Assembly: GCA_019240835.1 (NCBI GenBank)
Contig: JAFAXQ010000269.1
Span: 1-39,939, forward strand
Direction of reading: 5' to 3'
Length of the DNA stretch: 39,939 nt
Source of the DNA: Ktedonobacteraceae bacterium
GTDB lineage: Bacteria > Chloroflexota > Ktedonobacteria > Ktedonobacterales > Ktedonobacteraceae
Shown: piece after piece, positions 23,968 to 31,165 of the stretch
How positions within the stretch are numbered: position 1 is the stretch's first letter
How the letters are laid out: each line of letters opens with the position of its first letter
Translations under genes and position numbers: made by a program
Notes under the pieces: model-generated
What the model was told of the DNA's origin: nothing
Databases searched by the model: none
What the model saw: the letters and a program-made list of their open reading frames with translations, nothing else

Positions 23968-25359
23968 ATGCATGACCACCATATTCAGCAGCAAGTAGAC
24001 GCTCTGCTTGCAGAACTTGAGCAACCTGCGCAGCAAGACGTGCCAGCAGGGCCTACCCGCCTCATTGATATTCATGTGTATGATCTGCCAGCACAAGAGG
24101 AGCAAGTAGCCCCTACCGTGGAAGGGACCCTGCACACGCAGGAGCAAGATGCCTCTGCACCGGACACGCACGAGGACAGCAGCCCAATCACGCCGCCGCC
24201 TCGTCGTCGGCACTTTCCACTGGTCGTAGGTGCCCTTGGTCTACTCGCAGTAGCGCTCCTACTGGGGATCGCGCTCCTCCTGCTCCTCGTTCCCACCGCC
24301 ACGGTGACCGTTGTACCGGTGAGTCGACTGATCACCGCCACGACCGCGCTGCATCTGGTCACCGGACCCGCCAGCCCAACAGCGCACCAATTGCCAGGCC
24401 GCCTGCTGGATGCAGTGACCATGAGCGAGGCGCGCACCGTGGCGACCACCGGAGTCACCCATCAGCAGGCACAGGCAGCACACGGCCTGGTCACCTTCTA
24501 CAATGGGGCACCCTTCCCGCAAATGGTAGCGGCAGGGACGCTAATTACCGCAAGCGATGGCATCCAAGTGGTGACTGAGCACGACGCGCTCATTCCGGCA
24601 GTCGCCTATCCGACCCTTGGACAAGTGACGGTGCCCGCTGTGGCGACGGTCACTGGACCTGCTGGCAACCTTGGGGCTGCCGACATCTACGGGCCGTGTT
24701 GCAGGCTCAATGTCTCTGCGGTCAATAGCGCCTTTACGGGCGGGCACGATGCTCGCATCTATGCCAGTGTGGGCCAACAAGATATTAGCAGTGTTGCTAC
24801 CAGCCTGCAAGCGAGCCTGAATACGGCGATCCAGGCGACACTTGATACGCACGTGCAAGCAGACGAGACCTTGCTGGTACCGCTGCCCTGCCAGCAGCAG
24901 ATCAGCCCCGATCATGCGGTGGGCAGCGAAGCGCGCCAAGTCCAGGTCACGGTCAGTGAGACCTGTCAGGGGGCGGTCTACCAGACACAGGTGTATCAAG
25001 CACTGCTCTCCCAAGTCCTCACCCAAGCGGCCACCCAGCAACTCGGAGCAGGCTACAGTCGGGTGGGAGCGATGCAGGCCGCGATCACTAGGGTCACGAT
25101 GCACGAGCATGGCACTTTTGATCTTGAGGTCAAAGCTGCAGGCACGTGGCTCTATCAGTTCACTGCCACGCAGCGTGAGCAACTCAAGCAGATGATTGCA
25201 GGTAAGACTAAAGCCCAGGCAACTGCTCTACTCTTGCACGTACCAGGGGTCTCGAGTGTCGCAGTCTCACTTACTAGCGGGACAAGCCTACCCACACACA
25301 GCAGCGCTATTCAGGTCGTGATTATTGCTGCCGTCTGGCAGGAGGAATCGCTCTCATGA
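23968..25359 (+). CDS. Single-pass membrane protein with baseplate J-like extracellular domain
   Basis: 463 residues from the ATG at 23968 (AGAGG 7 bases upstream). It has an N-terminal acidic cytoplasmic region (1-90), a proline/arginine stretch PPPRRRHFP, one membrane helix (about 97-120, VGALGLLAVALLLGIALLLLLV), then a Thr/Val/Ala-rich external region. The conserved blocks GAADIYGPCCRLN, NSAFTGGHDARIY, SVGQQDISS and the C-terminal TKAQATALLLHVPGVSSVAVSL recur in the proteins at 35210-37312 and 32938-35250. The external fold is the sort usually annotated baseplate J-like; no phage context is present. Its last codons overlap the tnpB ATG (ATGA), so the end may have been altered by the insertion. 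Confidence 0.72.
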   Translation: MHDHHIQQQVDALLAELEQPAQQDVPAGPTRLIDIHVYDLPAQEEQVAPTVEGTLHTQEQDASAPDTHEDSSPITPPPRRRHFPLVVGALGLLAVALLLGIALLLLLVPTATVTVVPVSRLITATTALHLVTGPASPTAHQLPGRLLDAVTMSEARTVATTGVTHQQAQAAHGLVTFYNGAPFPQMVAAGTLITASDGIQVVTEHDALIPAVAYPTLGQVTVPAVATVTGPAGNLGAADIYGPCCRLNVSAVNSAFTGGHDARIYASVGQQDISSVATSLQASLNTAIQATLDTHVQADETLLVPLPCQQQISPDHAVGSEARQVQVTVSETCQGAVYQTQVYQALLSQVLTQAATQQLGAGYSRVGAMQAAITRVTMHEHGTFDLEVKAAGTWLYQFTATQREQLKQMIAGKTKAQATALLLHVPGVSSVAVSLTSGTSLPTHSSAIQVVIIAAVWQEESLS

Positions 25360-26615
25360 AAATCATCCGTGGCTACAAAACAGAACTTGCTCTCAATAAC
25401 GCACAAATTACCGCCTGCACTAAGCATGCAGGGGTCGCACGCTTTGCATACAATTGGGGACTGCGCCGTAGACAAGAGATTTACCAGCAGACCGGACGTA
25501 GTACCAACGCGATGGCCTTGCACAAAGAATTGGTGAGGCTGAAGTATACCAAGTTCTCCTGGCTGACAGAAGTCTCCAAGTGCGCCCCGGAAGAGGCGCT
25601 GCGCGATCTGGACGCGGCCTTTGACCACTTCTTCGAGCGGGTGCAGCTCAAAAAAGCAGGCATCTACACAGGCAAACTTGGGTTCCCCAAGTATAAGTCC
25701 AAGAAAAAGGGTATAGGCAGCTTTCGCCTCCGTGGGTCCATCCACATCTTTCTAGACGCTATCCAACTGCCGCGCCTGGGGCGCTTACGCCTAAAAGAGC
25801 AGGGGTATCTGCCCACAGCGGGGGGACGCGTCCTCTATGCAACCGTCTCTGAGCAGGCGGGGAGATGGTTCGTTGCGGTGCAGATGGAAGAGGAGACGGC
25901 AGAGCCAGCCCTTGCCACAGGCAACCCCATCGGAGTAGACCTGGGGGTGAGTACGCTGGCCACCTGTTCAGATGGTAGGACACTGCCCAACCCGAAAGCC
26001 TTACAGAAACATCTGACTAAACTGCGGCGTGCCAGCCGTCGCCTCTCACGGCGTAAGAAGGGCGGTAAGAACCGTGCAAAAGCCCGCAAGCTCTTAGCAC
26101 GCCAACATTACCGTATTAGCAACATTCGTCGTGACGCCTTGCACAAAGCCACCAGTTCCCTGACGTACGCCCAGGCCTCTGAGACGGCTCGTGCCCGGCG
26201 TGCTGCGAGCGTGCCTCCGCCGAAAACCAAGGCAGAGCGTAGGCAGCAGCAGAAGCAGGCAAAGCGTTTGTGCCGTCAGGCAACGACCGAGAACGCCACC
26301 GTGCGACCACGGGTACTGGTTCTCGAAGACCTTAATGTGGCAGGCATGAAACGAAACCATAAGTTGGCACGAGCGATCAGCGATGTCGGGATGGGTGAGT
26401 TTCGCCGGCAAGTCCGGTACAAAACCGTTTGGAACGGGGAGACGCTGCTGCTCGCCGACCGCTGGTACCCTTCCACCAAACGGTGTTCGCGCTGTGGCCA
26501 CATCAAAGTGGAGATGCCGCTTTCCGAACGGGTCTACGTGTGTGAAGCCTGTGGGCTGGTCATCAGCCGTGATCTGAATGCCGCACTCAATTTGGTTGCA
26601 CTCGTGTGGTGCTAG
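25356..26615 (+). CDS. tnpB: RNA-guided endonuclease TnpB (IS200/IS605-IS1341 group), apparently intact
   Basis: The 419-residue protein has the N-terminal REC/WED part (MKIIRGYKTELALN, VARFAYNWGL) and a split RuvC nuclease. The catalytic Asp is D195 in IGVDLGVST, Glu E324 in VLEDLNVAGM and Asp D406 in SRDLNAALNL. A zinc finger CSRCG...CEACG sits between RuvC-II and RuvC-III. All three acidic residues and four Cys are present, so it is likely active. A basic Ala/Lys/Arg-rich insert (about 275-315) lengthens it. There is no tnpA nearby. The start overlaps the preceding stop by 4 bases, with AGGAGG 10 bases upstream inside that gene. An omega-RNA-like structured region follows the stop. Confidence 0.93.
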   Translation: MKIIRGYKTELALNNAQITACTKHAGVARFAYNWGLRRRQEIYQQTGRSTNAMALHKELVRLKYTKFSWLTEVSKCAPEEALRDLDAAFDHFFERVQLKKAGIYTGKLGFPKYKSKKKGIGSFRLRGSIHIFLDAIQLPRLGRLRLKEQGYLPTAGGRVLYATVSEQAGRWFVAVQMEEETAEPALATGNPIGVDLGVSTLATCSDGRTLPNPKALQKHLTKLRRASRRLSRRKKGGKNRAKARKLLARQHYRISNIRRDALHKATSSLTYAQASETARARRAASVPPPKTKAERRQQQKQAKRLCRQATTENATVRPRVLVLEDLNVAGMKRNHKLARAISDVGMGEFRRQVRYKTVWNGETLLLADRWYPSTKRCSRCGHIKVEMPLSERVYVCEACGLVISRDLNAALNLVALVWC

Positions 26616-26630
26616 CTACACGAAGAAACT

Positions 26631-26763
26631 ACCGCAGGTTCTGCGGGAAGTTACACGCCTGTAGACAGACGGTCAGACCTAGCACGCCTAGGCACGTCTG
26701 GTTGAAGCAGGAACCGAACACTGCTACTGGCTGGTTCAGTAGCAGGTCAGTTTCGGAGAACAG
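26631..26763 (+). ncRNA. TnpB omega-RNA scaffold / right end of the element
   Basis: It begins 15 bases after the tnpB stop. Hairpin 1 is CCGCA/TGCGG (26632-26646); hairpin 2 CCTAG/CTAGG (26678-26692) inside AGA/TCT; hairpin 3 is long, with CCGAA/TTCGG at its base (26714-26756) and an inner 9-bp CTGCTACTG/CAGTAGCAG stem. It ends AGAACAG (26757-26763). The same order and end occur in the copy at 21431-21541. GTTC in loop 1 can pair with GAAC of the terminal block, a possible pseudoknot. The next about 20 bases (from 26764) would be the guide. Omega-RNAs at the 3' end of tnpB are established; this assignment is by position and homology between the copies. Confidence 0.72.
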
Positions 26764-27603
26764 CAAGGACAGTTTCTGGGCAAGCTCGTACCACCGTGGA
26801 CAGGCGACGTGACAGTGCGTCAGAAACAACATCGTGCCCATGACGACCCGCGACGGAGTGCACAGGTGGCACAAGCATGTGTACAGGGGAAGTTGCAGAA
26901 TATGTGTAGTATGCTCATCCTTTGGCAGCAAGCAAAGGATGGTGCTGAAGGAGGCGAAGCAACCGAGGCGATACAGGCTATGCTGCAAGCACTGCAAGAA
27001 GCAGAAGACAGCGAAACGGTGATGAGCATCAATGCCGACGCGTCTGCTGTCTATAGGGAGGCCTTCAGCAAAGTGTTAGGCGATGCAGTGACGGGCGTGT
27101 GGCACAGCGAGCGTGCGGCAGCGGAGGCCATCAAGGTGCTGTACCGTCTTAGTAATGTGCTGCTCTTACAGCAGGTGACCACAGCCATTCAGCTTGCCGG
27201 TCTTGATCCAGAAATAGGCTTCCTGCACCGTAAGAGCTATCGCTACCCCGTGCTCTCCTTGGATCTGATGGAAGAGTTTCGTCCACTCATTGCAGACGAC
27301 GTGCTACTCGACGTGCTAAATCGCAGAATCATCGTCGCGCAAGAGGTGCAGGAAGAGCGAGGCGTGGTACAACTCAACCCGACGGCACGCAAAACGTACT
27401 TCGTGGCCTTTGAACAGTGCCTGAAGAAGCAGGTACAGCATCCGCACTTCGGCTACTGGACAAGCTATCGACGATGTATAGAAGTGCAAGCAAATCTGCT
27501 GAGTAAGTACCTCGCCGAGGAAACCCCAATCTATCGACCGTTTTGTATCCAGAGGCGGAATGCAGGAAAAGAAAGAGAGGCAACAAAGAGCATGCAGGAA
27601 TAG
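26764..27603 (+). pseudogene. cas1: 5'-truncated CRISPR integrase cas1, missing beta domain and catalytic Glu
   Basis: The frame reads Cas1 from GQFLGKLVPPWTGDVTV (26767 on) through QKQHRAHDDP, GKLQN, the alpha-helical domain and GLDPEIGFLH, then LSLDLMEEFRPLIADD. Numbering from the GTG at 26809, His140 and Asp152 are the expected metal ligands. Where Cas1 has (V/I)EGAAS the protein has INADAS, so the ligand Glu is Asn75. The N-terminal beta-sheet domain is absent: Cas1 sequence starts right after the end of the tnpB RNA, and upstream of tnpB is an unrelated gene. No cas2 and no repeat array were seen. Translation could start at GTG 26809 (264 residues), but integrase activity is very unlikely. 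Confidence 0.8.
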
Positions 27604-27610
27604 CGACTGC

Positions 27611-27647
27611 TGAGCACGAGAGGAGGAGACTCCTCCTCTCGTGCTCA
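27611..27647. terminator. 18-bp perfect inverted repeat after the cas1 remnant
   Basis: TGAGCACGAGAGGAGGAG (27611-27628) is followed by one base and its exact complement (27630-27647). It lies 8 bases after the cas1 stop. No T-run follows; it could be a terminator or a relic of a mobile-element end. Confidence 0.5.
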
Positions 27648-27742
27648 AGCTGACGCAGCATGAGCGCCCACATCCAGGAACGCTAGCAAGTACCATGAGA
27701 GCAGGGACTGGACAACATGGTCCGCCAAGTGCAATGGACGGT

Positions 27743-27934
27743 AGAGGTCTTGACACGGCATATAACATCATACGCAAAGCAGCACCCAATGCCTTCGGGA
27801 CTGAGGGTGTAGAGGATGGTAAGGCAGTGCTTGCAGCGCTGGTAGTCCATCCGGTGAGCTTCGTCATTCCCCCCTCACGAAGCCAAAAAGGGAAATCCTA
27901 GCTCGCTAGAGATCGCTAGACTTTTTGGAACTAT
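27743..27934 (+). mobile_element. tnpB 3'-end relic with right end (second tnpB family, copy 1)
   Basis: The frame ending at 27901 encodes the TnpB C-terminus only (AYNIIRKAAPNAFGTEGVED, then HPVSFVIPPSRSQKGKS); RuvC-I, RuvC-II and zinc finger are missing. The homologous segment 27764-27934 recurs at 32546-32726, including non-coding GAGATCGCTA and CTTTTTGGAACTAT after the stop. The preserved part equals the tnpB tail plus right end, the region that makes omega-RNA in this group. It differs from the family of the intact tnpB at 25356. Confidence 0.7.
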
Positions 27935-28130
27935 CCTGCCCATTTAGATTTATCTCCTCAGTTGCAGCACTTTTTCCACGTGCTACGATTTCTCCATGCC
28001 CCCACACCCCCTCGACGCTCGGCTTGTCTCCGTGCTACAATAGCGCATACACGATTACGTACGCGCATACTATGCAAGAAGCATATGTAATAGAAATTTA
28101 CCAGTAACAAAGACTAAGGGAGCGAAGGAT

Positions 28131-28895
28131 ATGTCAGGTCATTCAAAGTGGGCGCAGATTCGCCGCTCAAAGGGCGTCAATGATGCACGTAGAGGACAAC
28201 TATTTACGAGGCTAGGACGTGAGATCGCAGTTGCCGTACGTGAGGGCGGCGGTGGTGATGTGAACGCCAATTTCAGGTTGCGTATGGCAGTCCAACGCGC
28301 ACGCGATGCCAATATGCCGATGGAAAACATTGAACGTACTATCAAGCGCTCACTCGGTGGCAGTGAAGGTGCGGCGCTTGAAGAGATCACCTATGAAGGA
28401 TATGGTCCGAGCGGGACGGCGATTCTGGTGCAGACCTTGACGGAGAATCGTAACCGTACCGTCGCTGAGGTGCGCAATGCATTCAATCGCAACGCCGGAA
28501 ACATGGGTGAAAATGGCTGCGTTGACTGGTTATTTGAGGCCAAGGGCGTTATAGAAGTGGAGTTACAGGGGCACGATCCCGATGAGCTTTCACTGGAGGC
28601 TCTCGATTTAGGTGCCGATGATGTGGAGCCTACCAACCCAGGCGATGAGACACTCACGATTTATACAGACCCAGCAGACGTGGAGCAGATTCAGCAGGCA
28701 CTGGAGGCTCACAAATACACGGTGGTAAAATCCGAGCGCACGATGGTACCTAAGACAAGGATCGAATTAACCGAGGAAAAGGTATCACACCAGCTTATGC
28801 GCCTGATTGAGAAGCTTGAGGATCTGGATGACGTGCAGAATGTCTACACGAATGCAGACTTCCCAGAGGCTTTTGCAGCTTCCTATGGAGAGTAG
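28131..28895 (+). CDS. yebC: YebC/PmpR-family (TACO1-like) protein
   Basis: 254 residues beginning MSGHSKWAQIRRSKGVNDARRG, the family signature, then LFTRLGREI, GGGGDVNANFRLR, ENIERTIKRSLGG and YEGYGPSGTAILVQ...TENRNRT. Three-domain family long called transcription regulators; recent work (family knowledge) assigns ribosome-associated roles relieving stalling at proline runs. GAAGGAT precedes the ATG closely. It heads yebC-ruvC-ruvA, a common bacterial order. The roughly 200 bases upstream are non-coding with no convincing promoter pair. Confidence 0.95.
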   Translation: MSGHSKWAQIRRSKGVNDARRGQLFTRLGREIAVAVREGGGGDVNANFRLRMAVQRARDANMPMENIERTIKRSLGGSEGAALEEITYEGYGPSGTAILVQTLTENRNRTVAEVRNAFNRNAGNMGENGCVDWLFEAKGVIEVELQGHDPDELSLEALDLGADDVEPTNPGDETLTIYTDPADVEQIQQALEAHKYTVVKSERTMVPKTRIELTEEKVSHQLMRLIEKLEDLDDVQNVYTNADFPEAFAASYGE

Positions 28896-28916
28896 ATACT
28901 ATGGGAGGAGAGGCTT

Positions 28917-29459
28917 ATGATGAATTATTCACCCGCCCAACAGCATTCTCCCCCCAACTTACGTATCGCATTGGGCATCGACCCAGGGACGGCTATTGTC
29001 GGCTACGCCGTCGTGGTGGCAAGAGGAAGTGAGCTGAGCCTCGTTGTCTGCGATGTGATTACGACGTCGCCCAAAATGGCTTTTGCTCAGCGACTGCAGG
29101 CGATCTACCAGCGACTAGGCGAGGCCATCGCCACCTACAAGCCACAAGAGGCTGCGATGGAAGAGTTATTTTTTGCCAAGAATACGCGCACAGCTATGAC
29201 GGTTGGGCAGGCTCGTGGCGTGGCGATGCTGGCACTGGCCAATGGTGGACTACCCGTTTCTGAATACACGCCAAGGCAGGTCAAGCAAGCTGTCACAGGC
29301 TATGGTGACGCCAGGAAAGAGCAGGTAGGAGAGATGATACGTATCCTGCTCAAGCTCTCGGCCATTCCTAAACCTGACGATGCGGCAGACGCGGCAGCGG
29401 TAGCTATCTGTCACCTTCATACTGTTCCATACACAAATAGTCTTCTTGGTTCGCGCTAA
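28917..29459 (+). CDS. ruvC: Holliday junction resolvase RuvC
   Basis: Endonuclease that resolves Holliday junctions with RuvAB. In 180 residues, the catalytic acids are D22 (GIDPGTAIVGYAVV), E82 (MEELFFAKN) and D155/D158 (PDDAADAAAVAICH). GYGDARKEQV is the usual C-terminal motif. GGAGG is 7 bases before the ATG at 28917 (a second ATG follows directly). It begins 21 bases after yebC. Confidence 0.96.
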   Translation: MMNYSPAQQHSPPNLRIALGIDPGTAIVGYAVVVARGSELSLVVCDVITTSPKMAFAQRLQAIYQRLGEAIATYKPQEAAMEELFFAKNTRTAMTVGQARGVAMLALANGGLPVSEYTPRQVKQAVTGYGDARKEQVGEMIRILLKLSAIPKPDDAADAAAVAICHLHTVPYTNSLLGSR

Positions 29460-29558
29460 ACTCGTCATTTGTAGCTCTTAGGAAGGGTCCAGGGCTATTG
29501 ATCGGCAATAACATGGAGGCGGTGTACATCCTAAGCATGGTGACCGCAAAGTGAAGAG

Positions 29559-30155
29559 ATGATTACGAGTATTCACGGGACACTGGAGGCATGTCGAACC
29601 GATCATGCCATCATACGCGTGGGTGGCTTTAGTATACGGGTTTTCGCCCCTTCCTCGGCGCTCAACCGTCTGAACGAGGCTGGCATGGATGTTTCGCTCT
29701 ACACCCATTTCCACATGCGTGAGGACGCCATAGCCCTGTATGGCTTTCTGAGCGAAGAGGATCGTGACGCCTTTGAGCAATTGATCACCGTGAATGGTGT
29801 CGGCCCTAAGCTAGCGCTCGCTGTGCTCTCGCTCATGGACGCGCCGACGTTGTACCGAGCTATCGTTGATGAAGATAAGCAGCGGCTGGCACTCACTCCT
29901 GGCGTAGGAAAACGGGTGGCTGAGCGCCTTGTTGTCGAATTGAAGGGCAAGCTGCCTGCACTGGCCGCGTTAGCCGGACCTTCGGGAGCGGCAGGCACAG
30001 CAGGGCGCATGCGTGCAGAAGTGTTAGAAGCACTCATGGGGTTAGGCTATTCGGCGGCAGAGGCACAAGCGGCGCTGGCGAAGATACCGCAAGACGAGGG
30101 CACAACATTGGAGCAGCAGGTCACACTTGCCTTGCGGGCGCTCTCACGGCAGTGA
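29559..30155 (+). CDS. ruvA: Holliday junction branch migration protein RuvA
   Basis: Tetrameric junction-binding protein that loads RuvB. The 198 residues show the N-terminal OB fold (MITSIHGTLEACRTDHAIIRVGG, LYTHFHMREDAIALYGF), tandem helix-hairpin-helix motifs (LITVNGVGPKLALAVL and LALTPGVGKRVAERLVVELK) and a C-terminal UBA-like RuvB-contact domain (EALMGLGYSAAEAQAAL). ruvB is not in the window. The start has only a weak GAAGAG ribosome site; the 99-base gap after ruvC holds no gene. Confidence 0.96.
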   Translation: MITSIHGTLEACRTDHAIIRVGGFSIRVFAPSSALNRLNEAGMDVSLYTHFHMREDAIALYGFLSEEDRDAFEQLITVNGVGPKLALAVLSLMDAPTLYRAIVDEDKQRLALTPGVGKRVAERLVVELKGKLPALAALAGPSGAAGTAGRMRAEVLEALMGLGYSAAEAQAALAKIPQDEGTTLEQQVTLALRALSRQ

Positions 30156-30208
30156 CGCGATATAGTTTCTAACTACTCCCGAGAACTGTACAGAGCTTAG
30201 ATTTTCTT

Positions 30209-31162
30209 CTATAGACCTATTTCGTCTGCTTCTAGGTGTTGGCACACTACGTTGGCCAAGGCATCGAAAACGCGTGGGTCGTTGTGGGGGAGAGCTGTGC
30301 GGCTAAAGGCTAGATGCAGTTGATTGGCAAGCCGGCGAGCCTCGATGTCGAGGTCGTAGAGGATCTCCAGATGCTCGGAGACAAATCCCGCCGGGCAGAC
30401 GACAATGCCTGCGACCCCCCGCTGCGCCTTCTCGTAAAGGACGCTTAGCAGGTCTGGCCCGATCCACGGCTCAGAGGTGCGCCCTGCACTTTGCCAGGCA
30501 ATGGACCAGCGTTCCAAGTTGGCACGGGCGGCCACTGCTTCTGCCGTCTCGCGCAACTGTTGAGGATATGGATCACCCATATCGAGAATGCGCGTGGGCA
30601 GACTGTGAGCGGTAAAGAGCACCTCGATATCTGCGCGGGCGATCCCTTGTCTCGTGTGTAGGTCGTTGAAAGCGGCACGCACACTGCTTGCTAGGAAATC
30701 GAGGTAGCCAGAAACAAGGTGCCAGTGCTTGATAATCGTGAACGTGTGATCTTTCGGACAGCAGGCACGAGCACGGGAGGCGTATTCGCCTATGCTCATC
30801 GTAGAGTAGTGAGGAGCGAGCACCAGACCTACGAGCCGATGGATGCCCTGTTGGACCAGTTCTGCTATGCCAGCCTCAATGAATGGAGGCGCGTGCTTCA
30901 TACCAAGTGTGACTTGGAAGTGGCCTGGGGCAAGCCGCCCAAGCGCATGCTGGATGCCCTGAGCCTGGACACGCGTATGTTCAAGTAGCGGTGAAGTTCC
31001 ACCGATGGCTGAGTAGCGGCGTTGCAAGTCGGCGAGTAGCTCAGGTGGTGGATGGTGCCCACGGCGGACATGAGTATAGTAAGCTTCGATTGCATCGGAT
31101 CCGGCAGGCGTACCGTAGGCCATAACGAGGACGCCAACACGGAATGGTCGTTTGCTAGACAT
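30209..31162 (-). CDS. hemH: Ferrochelatase (HemH/CpfC family)
   Basis: Inserts Fe(II) into a porphyrin at the end of heme synthesis. In 317 residues: VGVLVMAYGTPAGSDAIEAYY at the N-terminus, GGTSPLLEHT, LGMKHAPPFIEAGIAEL, LVLAPHYSTMSIGEY, the catalytic His in LFTAHSLPTRI, WQSAGRTSEPWIGPDL, and the conserved Glu in GFVSEHLEILYDLD. Whether the substrate is protoporphyrin or coproporphyrin III is not decided by sequence alone; monoderm-like pathways use the latter. AAGGAAAG overlaps the thiL stop 3 bases upstream, so hemH is coupled to thiL. Confidence 0.95.
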   Translation of the reverse strand: MSSKRPFRVGVLVMAYGTPAGSDAIEAYYTHVRRGHHPPPELLADLQRRYSAIGGTSPLLEHTRVQAQGIQHALGRLAPGHFQVTLGMKHAPPFIEAGIAELVQQGIHRLVGLVLAPHYSTMSIGEYASRARACCPKDHTFTIIKHWHLVSGYLDFLASSVRAAFNDLHTRQGIARADIEVLFTAHSLPTRILDMGDPYPQQLRETAEAVAARANLERWSIAWQSAGRTSEPWIGPDLLSVLYEKAQRGVAGIVVCPAGFVSEHLEILYDLDIEARRLANQLHLAFSRTALPHNDPRVFDALANVVCQHLEADEIGL

Positions 31163-31165
31163 AAC

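Noticed and set aside
26616-28130. A CRISPR array accompanying the cas1 fragment
   Set aside because: I scanned by eye for 25-37 base repeats at regular spacing and found none; only the single 18-bp inverted repeat at 27611-27647 and the tnpB relic are present.
29493-29560. A 13-codon frame between ruvC and ruvA (ATG GAG GCG ...)
   Set aside because: No good ribosome site and no conservation that can be judged; likely chance.
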